Of a stretch of DNA of 10,392 bases, positions 1 through 6,459 are shown piece after piece. Positions within the stretch are counted from its first letter, which is position 1. Each line of letters starts with the position of its first letter. The DNA is from UBA2233 sp002347965 [NCBI: Nitrospirae bacterium UBA2233] (GTDB lineage Bacteria; UBA2233), in the NCBI GenBank assembly GCA_002347965.1, contig DDYN01000034.1, positions 1 through 10,392 on the forward strand. Direction: 5' to 3'. Both the position numbers and the translations under genes were made by a program. The notes below the pieces were generated by a model. That model searched no databases and was not told the DNA's origin. It saw only the letters and a program-made list of their open reading frames with translations.

Positions 1-16
1 CCCGCGATCTTTCATT

Positions 17-45
17 ATTGTAGCCACGAACAGAGCTCGCGTCAA
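17..45 (-). promoter_or_regulatory. Putative sigma-70 promoter reading out of the left edge
   Basis: On the minus strand a TTGACG box (45-40) is followed by a 17-bp spacer and a TACAAT box (22-17), close to the sigma-70 consensus. Transcription would start near position 10 and leave the window, so the gene it serves is not visible. It lies just after the mlaD stop, which suggests that the next gene has its own promoter even if it is also reached by read-through from the mla genes. An ATG at 15-13 falls before the expected transcription start and is probably not a start codon. Confidence 0.4.
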
Positions 46-68
46 ATCAAAAAAGCGCTTCGATTAGG

Positions 69-1016
69 CTAAAATATGGCCCCGGCCGCCGCGCCGATCG
101 CGCTGATCGGGCCTTGATCCTCCATGCCCTTTGTAGCACGATCGACGTTGGCAAGAGACTCTTCGGCTTTTTTGTAGAGCGAATCGTCTGCAACCAGCTT
201 GCCAAGCGTCCCTTCGCCCCGGTTCACCTTCTGGGCTACTTCGGCCAAATCTTCGAGCGCACGATCGAGCCTGTCCATCATGGCCGTCGTTTTTTTGTAG
301 AGCGAATCGTCTGCAACCAGCTTGCCCAGCGTCCCCTTCCCCTCTTCGAGGCGCTTAATAGAGTCCTGAAGGCTGGACATTGTCGAGGAAAGCTGGCCGT
401 AGAGCGTGTCGTCTTCTAAGAGCTTGCCCAGCGTACCCTCGCCCTTGGCAAGCTTTTCCGAGAAAACGCTGAAGTTGTGAACCATATCGCCCATCTCTTT
501 TTCGTGCTTTTCAAAAAACGCGTTGAGCGTCGCGAGCGGACCCTCTTTGCCGCCCCCGAAAGATTCTGCGGCATCCTGAAGCGAAGCGACGGCCTTGTTG
601 ACGTTGTCCAGCACTTCTGCGACGCTAGGCGATTCTTTCACGTTCAAGTAGTCCCCATTTTTCAGCACGGCATTGGCCGAAGAGCCGGGCTCAACGTTCA
701 AGGTTGACGTCGACGTAGCCCCCATAATGGATGCCTCGAGCGTCGCCGTCGCGTCTTTGTACAGCCGAACCTCTTCTGGCACAGCGATGGCCACCTTGAC
801 TTTACCGTCTTTAAAGGCAAGCTCACGGACCTTTGCGACGTTCATGCCGGATACGCTGACATCGGTCCCCTCTTGAATCCCTCGAACGTTTCGAAAAAGC
901 CCGTAAACGGTGTACGTTTTTCTGAAAGGCATAAACCCGGTTGTCAACTCAAGGAATACGATAAAAATTCCCAGCGCCAGAAGGACGAATAAGCCCACGC
1001 GTTGCTCTCGATTCAT
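69..1016 (-). CDS. mlaD: MlaD-like MCE-domain protein, periplasmic lipid-binding subunit of an ABC lipid transporter
   Basis: Single-pass inner-membrane MCE protein, 315 residues, that would hold phospholipid (or a related lipid) in the periplasm for the MlaE/MlaF transporter encoded just upstream. Seen in the sequence: a short cytoplasmic start (MNREQRVG), one membrane helix at about residues 8-29, an MCE domain at about 35-112, then a long, mostly helical, polar tail. The tail contains three copies of a G-x-G-T-L-G-K-L-x-x-D-D-x-L-Y motif (192-206, 226-240, 267-281), and it ends in a small Ala/Gly-rich segment. E. coli MlaD has about 183 residues, so the tail is a large addition; similar tails occur in MCE proteins of several other phyla. 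I chose the ATG at 1016 over an upstream GTG at 1025 because the ribosome binding site AGGTGG (1027-1022) sits 5 nt before the ATG and contains that GTG. The gene follows mlaF after 27 nt. Confidence 0.9.
   Translation of the reverse strand: MNREQRVGLFVLLALGIFIVFLELTTGFMPFRKTYTVYGLFRNVRGIQEGTDVSVSGMNVAKVRELAFKDGKVKVAIAVPEEVRLYKDATATLEASIMGATSTSTLNVEPGSSANAVLKNGDYLNVKESPSVAEVLDNVNKAVASLQDAAESFGGGKEGPLATLNAFFEKHEKEMGDMVHNFSVFSEKLAKGEGTLGKLLEDDTLYGQLSSTMSSLQDSIKRLEEGKGTLGKLVADDSLYKKTTAMMDRLDRALEDLAEVAQKVNRGEGTLGKLVADDSLYKKAEESLANVDRATKGMEDQGPISAIGAAAGAIF
168..212. repeat. Imperfect direct repeat within mlaD, copy A
   Basis: This 45-bp stretch matches 291-335 with one mismatch (A at 204 against C at 327). 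The offset is 123 bp, exactly 41 codons, so the reading frame is kept. It encodes the third G-x-G-T-L-G-K-L-V-A-D-D-S-L-Y-K-K motif of the MlaD tail. The near-identity at DNA level, including third codon positions, points to recent duplication or gene conversion. Confidence 0.9.
291..335. repeat. Imperfect direct repeat within mlaD, copy B
   Basis: Partner of 168-212, encoding the second copy of the MlaD tail motif. A third, more diverged copy encoding G-E-G-T-L-G-K-L-L-E-D-D-T-L-Y lies further right; only a 14-bp core (421-434) matches at DNA level. Confidence 0.9.
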
Positions 1017-1021
1017 AGGAA

Positions 1022-1027
1022 CCACCT
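1022..1027 (-). promoter_or_regulatory. Ribosome binding site deciding the mlaD start
   Basis: AGGTGG on the minus strand, 5 nt upstream of the ATG at 1016-1014. It overlaps the alternative GTG start (1025-1023), which therefore cannot be served by it. Confidence 0.7.
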
Positions 1028-1043
1028 ATACTTAACTAGTTGC

Positions 1044-1796
1044 TCATGCAAGGGCCGCCGCTTCGATAAACGCCCGAAGTGGCGGATACTCGGCATTAAG
1101 AAGCTCGCTCACCTTCACGCTGCAGGCAATCCTTCCGTCCTCCAAAAGAGCGATCCTATCCGCTACCTGCCTTGCAAACACCAGGTTGTGAGTGACGACT
1201 ACAATCGTCATCCTGTGGGCAGATTGAATCTTATGGATAACCTCCGCTACCTCGGCGCTCAAAAGAGGGTCCAGCTCGGCCGTCGGCTCGTCGAACAAAA
1301 GGACGTCCGGCCTCGTGGCCAACGCGCGCGCAATGGCCGCACGCTTGCGCATGCCCCCCGAAAGCTCCGTCGGATACAGGTCTCTGGCATGCTCAAGCTC
1401 GACGCTTGTTAAGGCATTCATGACGAGCATGTCTAAGTCTTCCCCTTTTGCCATTCCATGCTCTTTAAGGTAGAGCGCTACGTTTTCGAACACGCTAAGG
1501 GAGTTGAGCAAGGCAGACCCTTGGAACACCATGGCCATACGAAAAGGCTTTTTTTGGGCCGGAATGATGCGATAAGTGTCCGCCGGAACTCCGTTCAGCA
1601 ACACCTCCCCCGAGTCTGGACGTTCTAGCCCTGCGCTAAGCCGAAGGAGCACGCTTTTTCCCTGTCCAGACTTACCGATCACGACGAGCGTTTCGCCGGC
1701 CTCTACCACAAGGTTTAGCTCATCGAGGACGCGCTTGTCCCCGTAGGCCTTAGTCACCTGTTTTAGCTCTATTCTCACTCCTTCTTCAGGCTTCAT
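1044..1796 (-). CDS. mlaF: MlaF-like ABC transporter ATP-binding protein
   Basis: Cytoplasmic ATPase of 250 residues that would power the MlaE permease in phospholipid transport between the membranes. All ABC motifs are visible and intact: Walker A GKSGQGKS (41-48), Q-loop glutamine 92 in VFQGSALLNSL, signature LSGGM (145-149), Walker B VLLFDE (164-169 or so) followed by the D-loop, and switch histidine 203 in VVVTHN. The SALLNSLSVFENV stretch after the Q-loop is typical of the MlaF/Ttg2A branch. Length is normal for the family. The start is supported by a strong AAGGAGG (1807-1801) 4 nt before the ATG. It lies 23 nt after mlaE and 27 nt before mlaD, the usual E-F-D order. Confidence 0.95.
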   Translation of the reverse strand: MKPEEGVRIELKQVTKAYGDKRVLDELNLVVEAGETLVVIGKSGQGKSVLLRLSAGLERPDSGEVLLNGVPADTYRIIPAQKKPFRMAMVFQGSALLNSLSVFENVALYLKEHGMAKGEDLDMLVMNALTSVELEHARDLYPTELSGGMRKRAAIARALATRPDVLLFDEPTAELDPLLSAEVAEVIHKIQSAHRMTIVVVTHNLVFARQVADRIALLEDGRIACSVKVSELLNAEYPPLRAFIEAAALA

Positions 1797-1819
1797 CGTC
1801 CCTCCTTTTGCTTGGCCGG

Positions 1820-2632
1820 TTAAAAAATTAGGACGATCCTAGCAATGATGTAATCGAAGACGGTCACCGTAATAAAGCTCCACACTACGGCAGAAGTTGT
1901 CGCATTTGAGATTTCTTCTGTCCCTCTTCGGGCACGGAGGCCGATCGTACAGCTAAGGATGGCCGTAACAGCGCCAAAAACGAGCCCCTTGACCATACCT
2001 GTAATGATATCGCTGAATTTCAAGTAGGCTTGGAGGTTGTGGAAGTATGCGTTGACGGAAACGTGGATGGCAGGGTCGATAGCCACTGCGAAGGCTCCGG
2101 CAAGGATGCCGATGATGTCGGCATAAAGGATTAACAAAGGCAAGGTTAGCGCCGTGGCAATGAACTTCGGCAGGATGAGGTAGGATTCTACGCGGATGTC
2201 GAGCGTTCGCAGCGCCGCGATCTCCTCGTAGACCTGCATAGCGGCCAACTCGGCCGCCATGGCAGACCCTGCCCTCCCTGCGAGCAAAAAGGCCATTAAC
2301 ACAGGGCCTAACTCTTTTGTCATGGAAAGCCCAACGATCGAGCCTAGAACTTCCTGAGGGTACCCTTCGAGCTGGTCTGCTGTCTGGACGACAAGAACCA
2401 TGCCTACAAAAAAAGCTAGGAAGGAAGAAATGAACAAGCTCGAGGTGCCGATGCGCACCATCTCGTCAAGAATCAGCCCCGCCCTCTTCGGGATCTCTCC
2501 GAAGCTTCCTAGCGTACGAAGCGCCCAATTCACGCTCTGGCCTAGGATCTCAAGCCCGTAGAGAACGCTCGCTCCAATCCTCGTAAGGATCCCCTGGGAA
2601 TTTTGGGCCTCAAGGCGCCCTGCGGCCTGCAT
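1820..2632 (-). CDS. mlaE: MlaE-like permease of an ABC lipid transporter
   Basis: Integral inner-membrane permease (MlaE/YrbE family), 270 residues from the chosen start, which would form the dimeric transmembrane core bound by MlaF and MlaD. Seen: an N-terminal amphipathic stretch, then about five hydrophobic helices, with the family hallmark E-L-G-P-V-L-x-A-F-L-L-A-G-R-A-G-S at about 107-123 and A-A-E-L-A-A-M-Q-V-x-E-E-I-A-A-L just after it. A conserved-looking N-A-T-T-S-A-V-V lies at about 243-250 near the C-terminal helix. The frame stays open upstream to an ATG at 2719, but that start would overlap the preceding gene by 85 nt and add a basic stretch not expected in the family. The ATG at 2632 lies 2 nt after the upstream stop, as expected for coupled translation. 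No strong ribosome binding site is visible. Confidence 0.92.
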   Translation of the reverse strand: MQAAGRLEAQNSQGILTRIGASVLYGLEILGQSVNWALRTLGSFGEIPKRAGLILDEMVRIGTSSLFISSFLAFFVGMVLVVQTADQLEGYPQEVLGSIVGLSMTKELGPVLMAFLLAGRAGSAMAAELAAMQVYEEIAALRTLDIRVESYLILPKFIATALTLPLLILYADIIGILAGAFAVAIDPAIHVSVNAYFHNLQAYLKFSDIITGMVKGLVFGAVTAILSCTIGLRARRGTEEISNATTSAVVWSFITVTVFDYIIARIVLIF

Positions 2633-2634
2633 CT

Positions 2635-3876
2635 CTACCGGCCGCCGAAATGGATAAAATCGTACAGCACGCTTATCCCCCATTCGTTTCGCTCGAACAC
2701 GCCCCATAAAGGGGCCCATGTCTTCTCTATTCCTTCGTTATACGGGAAGACCTGCTCCAAAAGAGAAAATACACGAATTTTTCTGCCGAACGATGCGTCG
2801 CGAACGTGAACCAACGGCATTAGGCCGTGAAACTCAACCTCTCTTCTTTGCTTATCCAACGATATTTTACGCTCGTTTCGGTAAAGAAAAAACGCGCTGT
2901 CGTCTCGGAGGTATAGATGCTCACCTTTACTGACCCCGTGGAAGCGCCACAGCGGCCAAAGCAAGAATTCGGCCTTATAGTTGTCGTATTCCTGCGTTTG
3001 AAAGAAAGGAAAAAGGCGAAGCGTCCTTCGGGCCCCTGTCTTCGTGTCTCGCGAGTTGACCATGAACGGCCACGGAAACCCCTTACTTTCGTAGCCGTCA
3101 GCCTTAGAGACGGTCTTGTTGTAGAGCCCATACATTTTAGTTTCAAACTGAGGGTTGTATAGGTGCGCCCAAACAGGAAAATTGACCTTCGAAATCCAGG
3201 GCCCATCCTCTCGAATGTCCGTACGGCGAGTATGAAACGGCCAGAGGATGAACGACTCGGTACGCTTGCCAGGGTCTTCCTCTTTGCCGTAAAAGGGGAA
3301 CAAGTTCCAGCCTTTCGCGCCCTCGCCCGACAACGAGGAAAAGAACGGAAAAGGCCGGAACGTCTTGCTTACCCCTTCGTTTGTGACCCGTAGGTATGCA
3401 GGAAAAAACCTGACAAAGATTTCGTCCTGCCCCATGAAACGATTGACGGTCCCCCAAAAAGGGAAGAACATCCGTCTCGTTCCGTACGTTTGATCCCGCT
3501 CGTAGAAATACAAAGGAAAAATCCAGAAGCGCTTTTCTCCACCATCCGGTTCGCGTTTATGGACATAGTTCAGCACAAGCAGGCTAGAAATAGACGTCTC
3601 CCGCCGGGAGCTTCGCACTTGAAGCAAGGGATAGAGCGCGTAAAGTGCTTTCGCATCCCCCTTCAAGCTCCGCTCTTTTAAAAAAAAAGGGAGAATGCCG
3701 TACCGGACAGCATCCTCGGTGCGCTCGTAGAGGCCGAACGGCGGAAGAACGCGAACCTGCACAGAGCCGTTTTCGAGTTCTTTGCGCACGTAGAATGGCC
3801 AAAGCGACAGGCCAAAGGCGTGGCCTACATCCATAAAAAAGAGCCATAGGGCGAATATCCCTACCAAGCGGATCAT
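2635..3876 (-). CDS. Exported protein of unknown function with ~19-residue aromatic-proline (WPF/FPF) repeats
   Basis: I do not recognise a family. The product has 413 residues and begins with a likely signal peptide (hydrophobic core about 3-15, predicted cleavage after GHA at about residue 20), so it should act in the periplasm or outer membrane. The rest is one long array of a short motif: two hydrophobic residues, proline, two or three aromatic or hydrophobic residues, then charged residues. Examples are LWPFYVRKE, ILPFFLKER, IFPLYFYER, LFPFYGKEE, LWPFHTRRT, LFPFFQTQ and WAPLWGVFER. The prolines sit at about 27, 46, 63, 83, 121, 139, 159, 177, 194, 213, 234, 270, 290, 308, 354 and 389, mostly 17-21 apart, and the larger gaps are near-multiples filled by degenerate copies lacking proline. 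This suggests repeated beta-hairpins, as in a beta-barrel, solenoid or propeller. There is no cysteine after the signal peptide and no lipobox. Its start overlaps the metH stop (ATGA) behind a GGGGAGGG ribosome binding site, and mlaE follows 2 nt later. A role in lipid transport to the outer membrane is a guess from context. Confidence 0.85.
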   Translation of the reverse strand: MIRLVGIFALWLFFMDVGHAFGLSLWPFYVRKELENGSVQVRVLPPFGLYERTEDAVRYGILPFFLKERSLKGDAKALYALYPLLQVRSSRRETSISSLLVLNYVHKREPDGGEKRFWIFPLYFYERDQTYGTRRMFFPFWGTVNRFMGQDEIFVRFFPAYLRVTNEGVSKTFRPFPFFSSLSGEGAKGWNLFPFYGKEEDPGKRTESFILWPFHTRRTDIREDGPWISKVNFPVWAHLYNPQFETKMYGLYNKTVSKADGYESKGFPWPFMVNSRDTKTGARRTLRLFPFFQTQEYDNYKAEFLLWPLWRFHGVSKGEHLYLRDDSAFFLYRNERKISLDKQRREVEFHGLMPLVHVRDASFGRKIRVFSLLEQVFPYNEGIEKTWAPLWGVFERNEWGISVLYDFIHFGGR

Positions 3877-6299
3877 GCGCCCTCCCCTTTGAGCCGACCA
3901 AGGAGGCCTTCGGCCAGGGAAACCACCTCGCTTACGTCCTTTCCGTAGCCGTCTGCATGAATCTCCTCGGCAAACTGCCTAGTAACCGCGGCTCCGCCTA
4001 CCATGACCTTGTTGGAAAGACCTCTTTTTTTTACCTCTTCGATGGCCGTTTTCATCTCCAGCATGGTTGTCGTCATCAGCGCGCTTAGCCCGATGACCTC
4101 CGCGTTGTGCTCGATGGCGGCATCGAGGATCTTCGGCATTGGGACGTTTCTGCCGAGATCGATCACTTCGAACCCAAAGTTGCGGAGCATCAGGCAGCAA
4201 AGGTTCTTCCCGATGTCGTGGATGTCGCCCTTTACGGTGGCAAACACAACCCGACCCTTGGTCGTGGCGGTTTTTTGTCCTTTTTGAAGAACGGGTTCAA
4301 GCACTTCGACACCTCTTCGCATCGCATCGGCCGCAAGAATCAGGTGTGGGAGGAATTTCTTTCCCAGGCCGAACAAGTCACCCAGCGCCTTTAACGCCGG
4401 TGTCATTACCTCGGTCAAGACCCAAAGGGGGTCTAGCCCCTCTTGAAGGCCTTGCTCTACAAGCCCGGCTATCCGCTCCTTATCCCCTTCGAACACGGCC
4501 TTGTAAATCTTGTCTTTGGTGTGCTGAGGCTCTTTGTCCGCAGGCTTGCCTTCTGCCAAGCCTGCGAAGCTCGCCTGAACTGTCGAGAGATAAACCTTGC
4601 ACCCCTGGTCTCTCCCGGAAAACAGAGATGCTGCGAGAATGGTCTGCTGGATGTCTTTGTCGGTAGGGTCAAGAATGGCCGCGTCCAACCCGTAGCCCAC
4701 GGCCATGGCAAGGAACGTCCGGTTGACAAGCCTTCTTTCGGGAAGGCCAAACGAGACGTTGCTCAGGCCGATTGTAGTAGGCAGCCCGAAGTGCTCCCTG
4801 ACGCCCTGGATCGTGCGAAGGGTTTCCCTGGATGCCTCTTGCATGGCCGAAACCGTGAGGCATAAACAATCGACGAGGATCTGGGTTCGTTGTACTCCTA
4901 AAGCCTCTGCATGCTTTAGGATGACCTCCAGGACAGCCAGCCTTTCCTTGGCCGTTTCCGGTATCCTGTCCTCGCTTAAAAGGCAAATAACGCTCGCGCC
5001 GAAACGCTTGATGAGCGGGAGGATCGCTTCAAGGCGCTCGGGTTCTGCGTTTACGCTGTTGACAAGCGCCCTGCCGGGGTAGGCCTCAAGCCCCGCCTTG
5101 AGCGCGGCCGGAAACGAGCTGTCCAGAACGAGCGGCACCTCGACAACCTGGGAGGCCCGTATCACGGCCTCCCGCATCAACGCGGGCTCGTCCGACAACG
5201 GAACGCCAACGTTGATGTCGAGCGCCAAAGCGCCCGATCGTACCTGGGATAACGCAAGTTCGATCACTCTTTGAAAATTTTGCTCTTGAAGCTCTTTTTG
5301 AAAGGCCTTTTTCCCTGTCGGGTTGATTTTTTCGCCGATCAGGACAAAAGGTTCCCCCTCCCCAAGCCTCACCCTGTCCGACCTCGAGGCGATGGACGTT
5401 TTCGATCGCACGCTCCTCGGGGTGCAGGGCCTTCCTTTGAGGGCTTGGCTAATCCGCCTGATGTACCCAGGCGTCGTGCCGCAGCATCCGCCGATGATTG
5501 CAACCCCTTTCTCGACAAAAGTTTGCGCGAACTCGGCAAGCTCCTTCTCGTCCAAGGGGTAGGTGGTACGCCCGTCCCTGTAAACAGGAAGGCCGGCGTT
5601 TGGCTTGACGAGCACGGGAACCGGGGTAGCGGCCAACAAAGACTCGACGATCGGGAGCATCTCCTTTGGCCCGAGCGAACAGTTGATTCCGAACGCTTGG
5701 ATGCCGAACCCATCAATAATGGCTGAAGCGACCTCGGGCGGCGTCCCCGTGTCGAGCGTGCCTTTTGGCCCGTAAGTCAGGCTTACAAATAGGGGCATGG
5801 CCGGGGCCGCATCTTTCACGCCGACCACTGCCGCCCTTGCTTCTTGGATGTCGAAGAACGTCTCGATCAAGATGAGGTCCGCTCCGCCCTCCTTGAACAA
5901 CCTTGCCTGGTCGTAAAAATACCCGGCAGCATCTTCAAAGCTCAGCTCCCCCAAGGGTGAGACGAGCAGGCCCAAGGGGCCGATGTCGCCCGCGACCAGC
6001 GCCTTGTCTTGGGCGATTCCCCTCGCAATTTCCAGGCCTCGAAGGACAATGTCTTTTTGGCTGGGGTCTAGCCCGTATTCTTTGAGCCTCGGAACGCTCG
6101 AGCCAAAGGTGTTGGTTGTCAAGATTTGTGAGCCGGCATCCAGGTAGGCCCGGTGGACGTGCGCCACCGCCTCGGGGTGTTCTAGGTTCCAGACGTCCGG
6201 GGCAACCCCCTGGCCGAGCCCCATGGCCTGGAGCATCGTTCCCATCGCACCGTCAAGAATTAGCACCTCTTTGCCTAGGCCCCGAAGGCTTGGTCTCAT
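3873..6299 (-). CDS. metH: Cobalamin-dependent methionine synthase, short form without reactivation domain
   Basis: Cytoplasmic enzyme that moves a methyl group from 5-methyltetrahydrofolate through cob(I)alamin to homocysteine, giving methionine and tetrahydrofolate. Domains (numbered from the ATG at 6299; add one for the TTG at 6302): homocysteine-binding barrel at about 8-290, with DGAMGT near the start, GINCS with a zinc cysteine at about 207 and GGCCGTTP with the other two zinc cysteines at about 272-273; pterin-binding barrel at about 315-575 (GEKINPTGK, ALDINVG, GLSNVSFGLP); four-helix B12 cap at about 590-675; B12-binding Rossmann domain at about 682-805, with the cobalt-ligand motif DIHDIG (His at about 694) and VGGAAVT. 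It ends there at 808 residues, whereas E. coli MetH has about 1227. The C-terminal AdoMet-binding reactivation domain is absent, as in the known short MetH enzymes. GGGAG (6313-6309) lies 9 nt before the ATG and 6 nt before an in-frame TTG at 6302; I prefer the ATG. It is the first gene of the apparent five-gene operon. Confidence 0.95.
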   Translation of the reverse strand: MRPSLRGLGKEVLILDGAMGTMLQAMGLGQGVAPDVWNLEHPEAVAHVHRAYLDAGSQILTTNTFGSSVPRLKEYGLDPSQKDIVLRGLEIARGIAQDKALVAGDIGPLGLLVSPLGELSFEDAAGYFYDQARLFKEGGADLILIETFFDIQEARAAVVGVKDAAPAMPLFVSLTYGPKGTLDTGTPPEVASAIIDGFGIQAFGINCSLGPKEMLPIVESLLAATPVPVLVKPNAGLPVYRDGRTTYPLDEKELAEFAQTFVEKGVAIIGGCCGTTPGYIRRISQALKGRPCTPRSVRSKTSIASRSDRVRLGEGEPFVLIGEKINPTGKKAFQKELQEQNFQRVIELALSQVRSGALALDINVGVPLSDEPALMREAVIRASQVVEVPLVLDSSFPAALKAGLEAYPGRALVNSVNAEPERLEAILPLIKRFGASVICLLSEDRIPETAKERLAVLEVILKHAEALGVQRTQILVDCLCLTVSAMQEASRETLRTIQGVREHFGLPTTIGLSNVSFGLPERRLVNRTFLAMAVGYGLDAAILDPTDKDIQQTILAASLFSGRDQGCKVYLSTVQASFAGLAEGKPADKEPQHTKDKIYKAVFEGDKERIAGLVEQGLQEGLDPLWVLTEVMTPALKALGDLFGLGKKFLPHLILAADAMRRGVEVLEPVLQKGQKTATTKGRVVFATVKGDIHDIGKNLCCLMLRNFGFEVIDLGRNVPMPKILDAAIEHNAEVIGLSALMTTTMLEMKTAIEEVKKRGLSNKVMVGGAAVTRQFAEEIHADGYGKDVSEVVSLAEGLLGRLKGEGA

Positions 6300-6308
6300 C
6301 AAACGGAA

Positions 6309-6313
6309 CTCCC
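6309..6313 (-). promoter_or_regulatory. metH ribosome binding site
   Basis: GGGAG on the minus strand, 9 nt before the ATG at 6299 and 6 nt before the adjacent in-frame TTG at 6302. Either start is possible, and they differ by one residue. Confidence 0.6.
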
Positions 6314-6343
6314 GATAGGACTGAACGTTTAAGGCCGGCTTCC

Positions 6344-6372
6344 ATTATAAGCGAGCAAACCTCGCGATACAA
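6344..6372 (-). promoter_or_regulatory. Predicted sigma-70 promoter of the metH-mla operon
   Basis: On the minus strand TTGTAT (6372-6367), a 17-bp spacer and a perfect TATAAT (6349-6344). Transcription would start near 6337, giving a leader of about 38 nt before the metH ATG. That is too short to hold a cobalamin or S-adenosylmethionine riboswitch. No other promoter is evident between metH and mlaD, so this one probably serves all five genes. Confidence 0.65.
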
Positions 6373-6375
6373 CGC

Positions 6376-6403
6376 TTGGTAAGGCCGATGGTTGAGGTAT
6401 ACT
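6376..6403 (+). promoter_or_regulatory. Predicted sigma-70 promoter of the glycosyltransferase operon
   Basis: TTGGTA (6376-6381), a 16-bp spacer and TATACT (6398-6403). Transcription would start near 6410. This rules out the in-frame TTG at 6376 and ATG at 6388 as starts for the downstream gene and favours the ATG at 6460. Its -35 box is 3 bp from the -35 box of the divergent metH promoter. Confidence 0.55.
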
Positions 6404-6459
6404 ACACCATTAGGCCCGGTAAAAACATAGGCGGTTTTGCGAAGCTCGCGAGTACAACA

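Noticed and set aside
48-68. Possible terminator after mlaD (AATCGAAGCGCTTTTTTGATT on the minus strand, with parts shown in a weak 8-pair stem)
   Set aside because: The stem needs two G-T pairs, is AT-rich, and the T-run is inside the stem and loop instead of after it.
2633-2719. Longer start for mlaE at 2719
   Set aside because: It would overlap the upstream gene by 85 nt and add a basic stretch not expected in MlaE; the ATG at 2632 is 2 nt after the upstream stop.
4139-4666. Plus-strand open frame of 175 codons
   Set aside because: It is antisense to the B12 domains of metH, is low in recognisable structure and rich in Arg, Pro and Ser as expected for a shadow frame.
6303-6459. Cobalamin or S-adenosylmethionine riboswitch ahead of metH
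   Set aside because: The predicted leader is about 38 nt, too short, and no B12-box-like sequence is visible.
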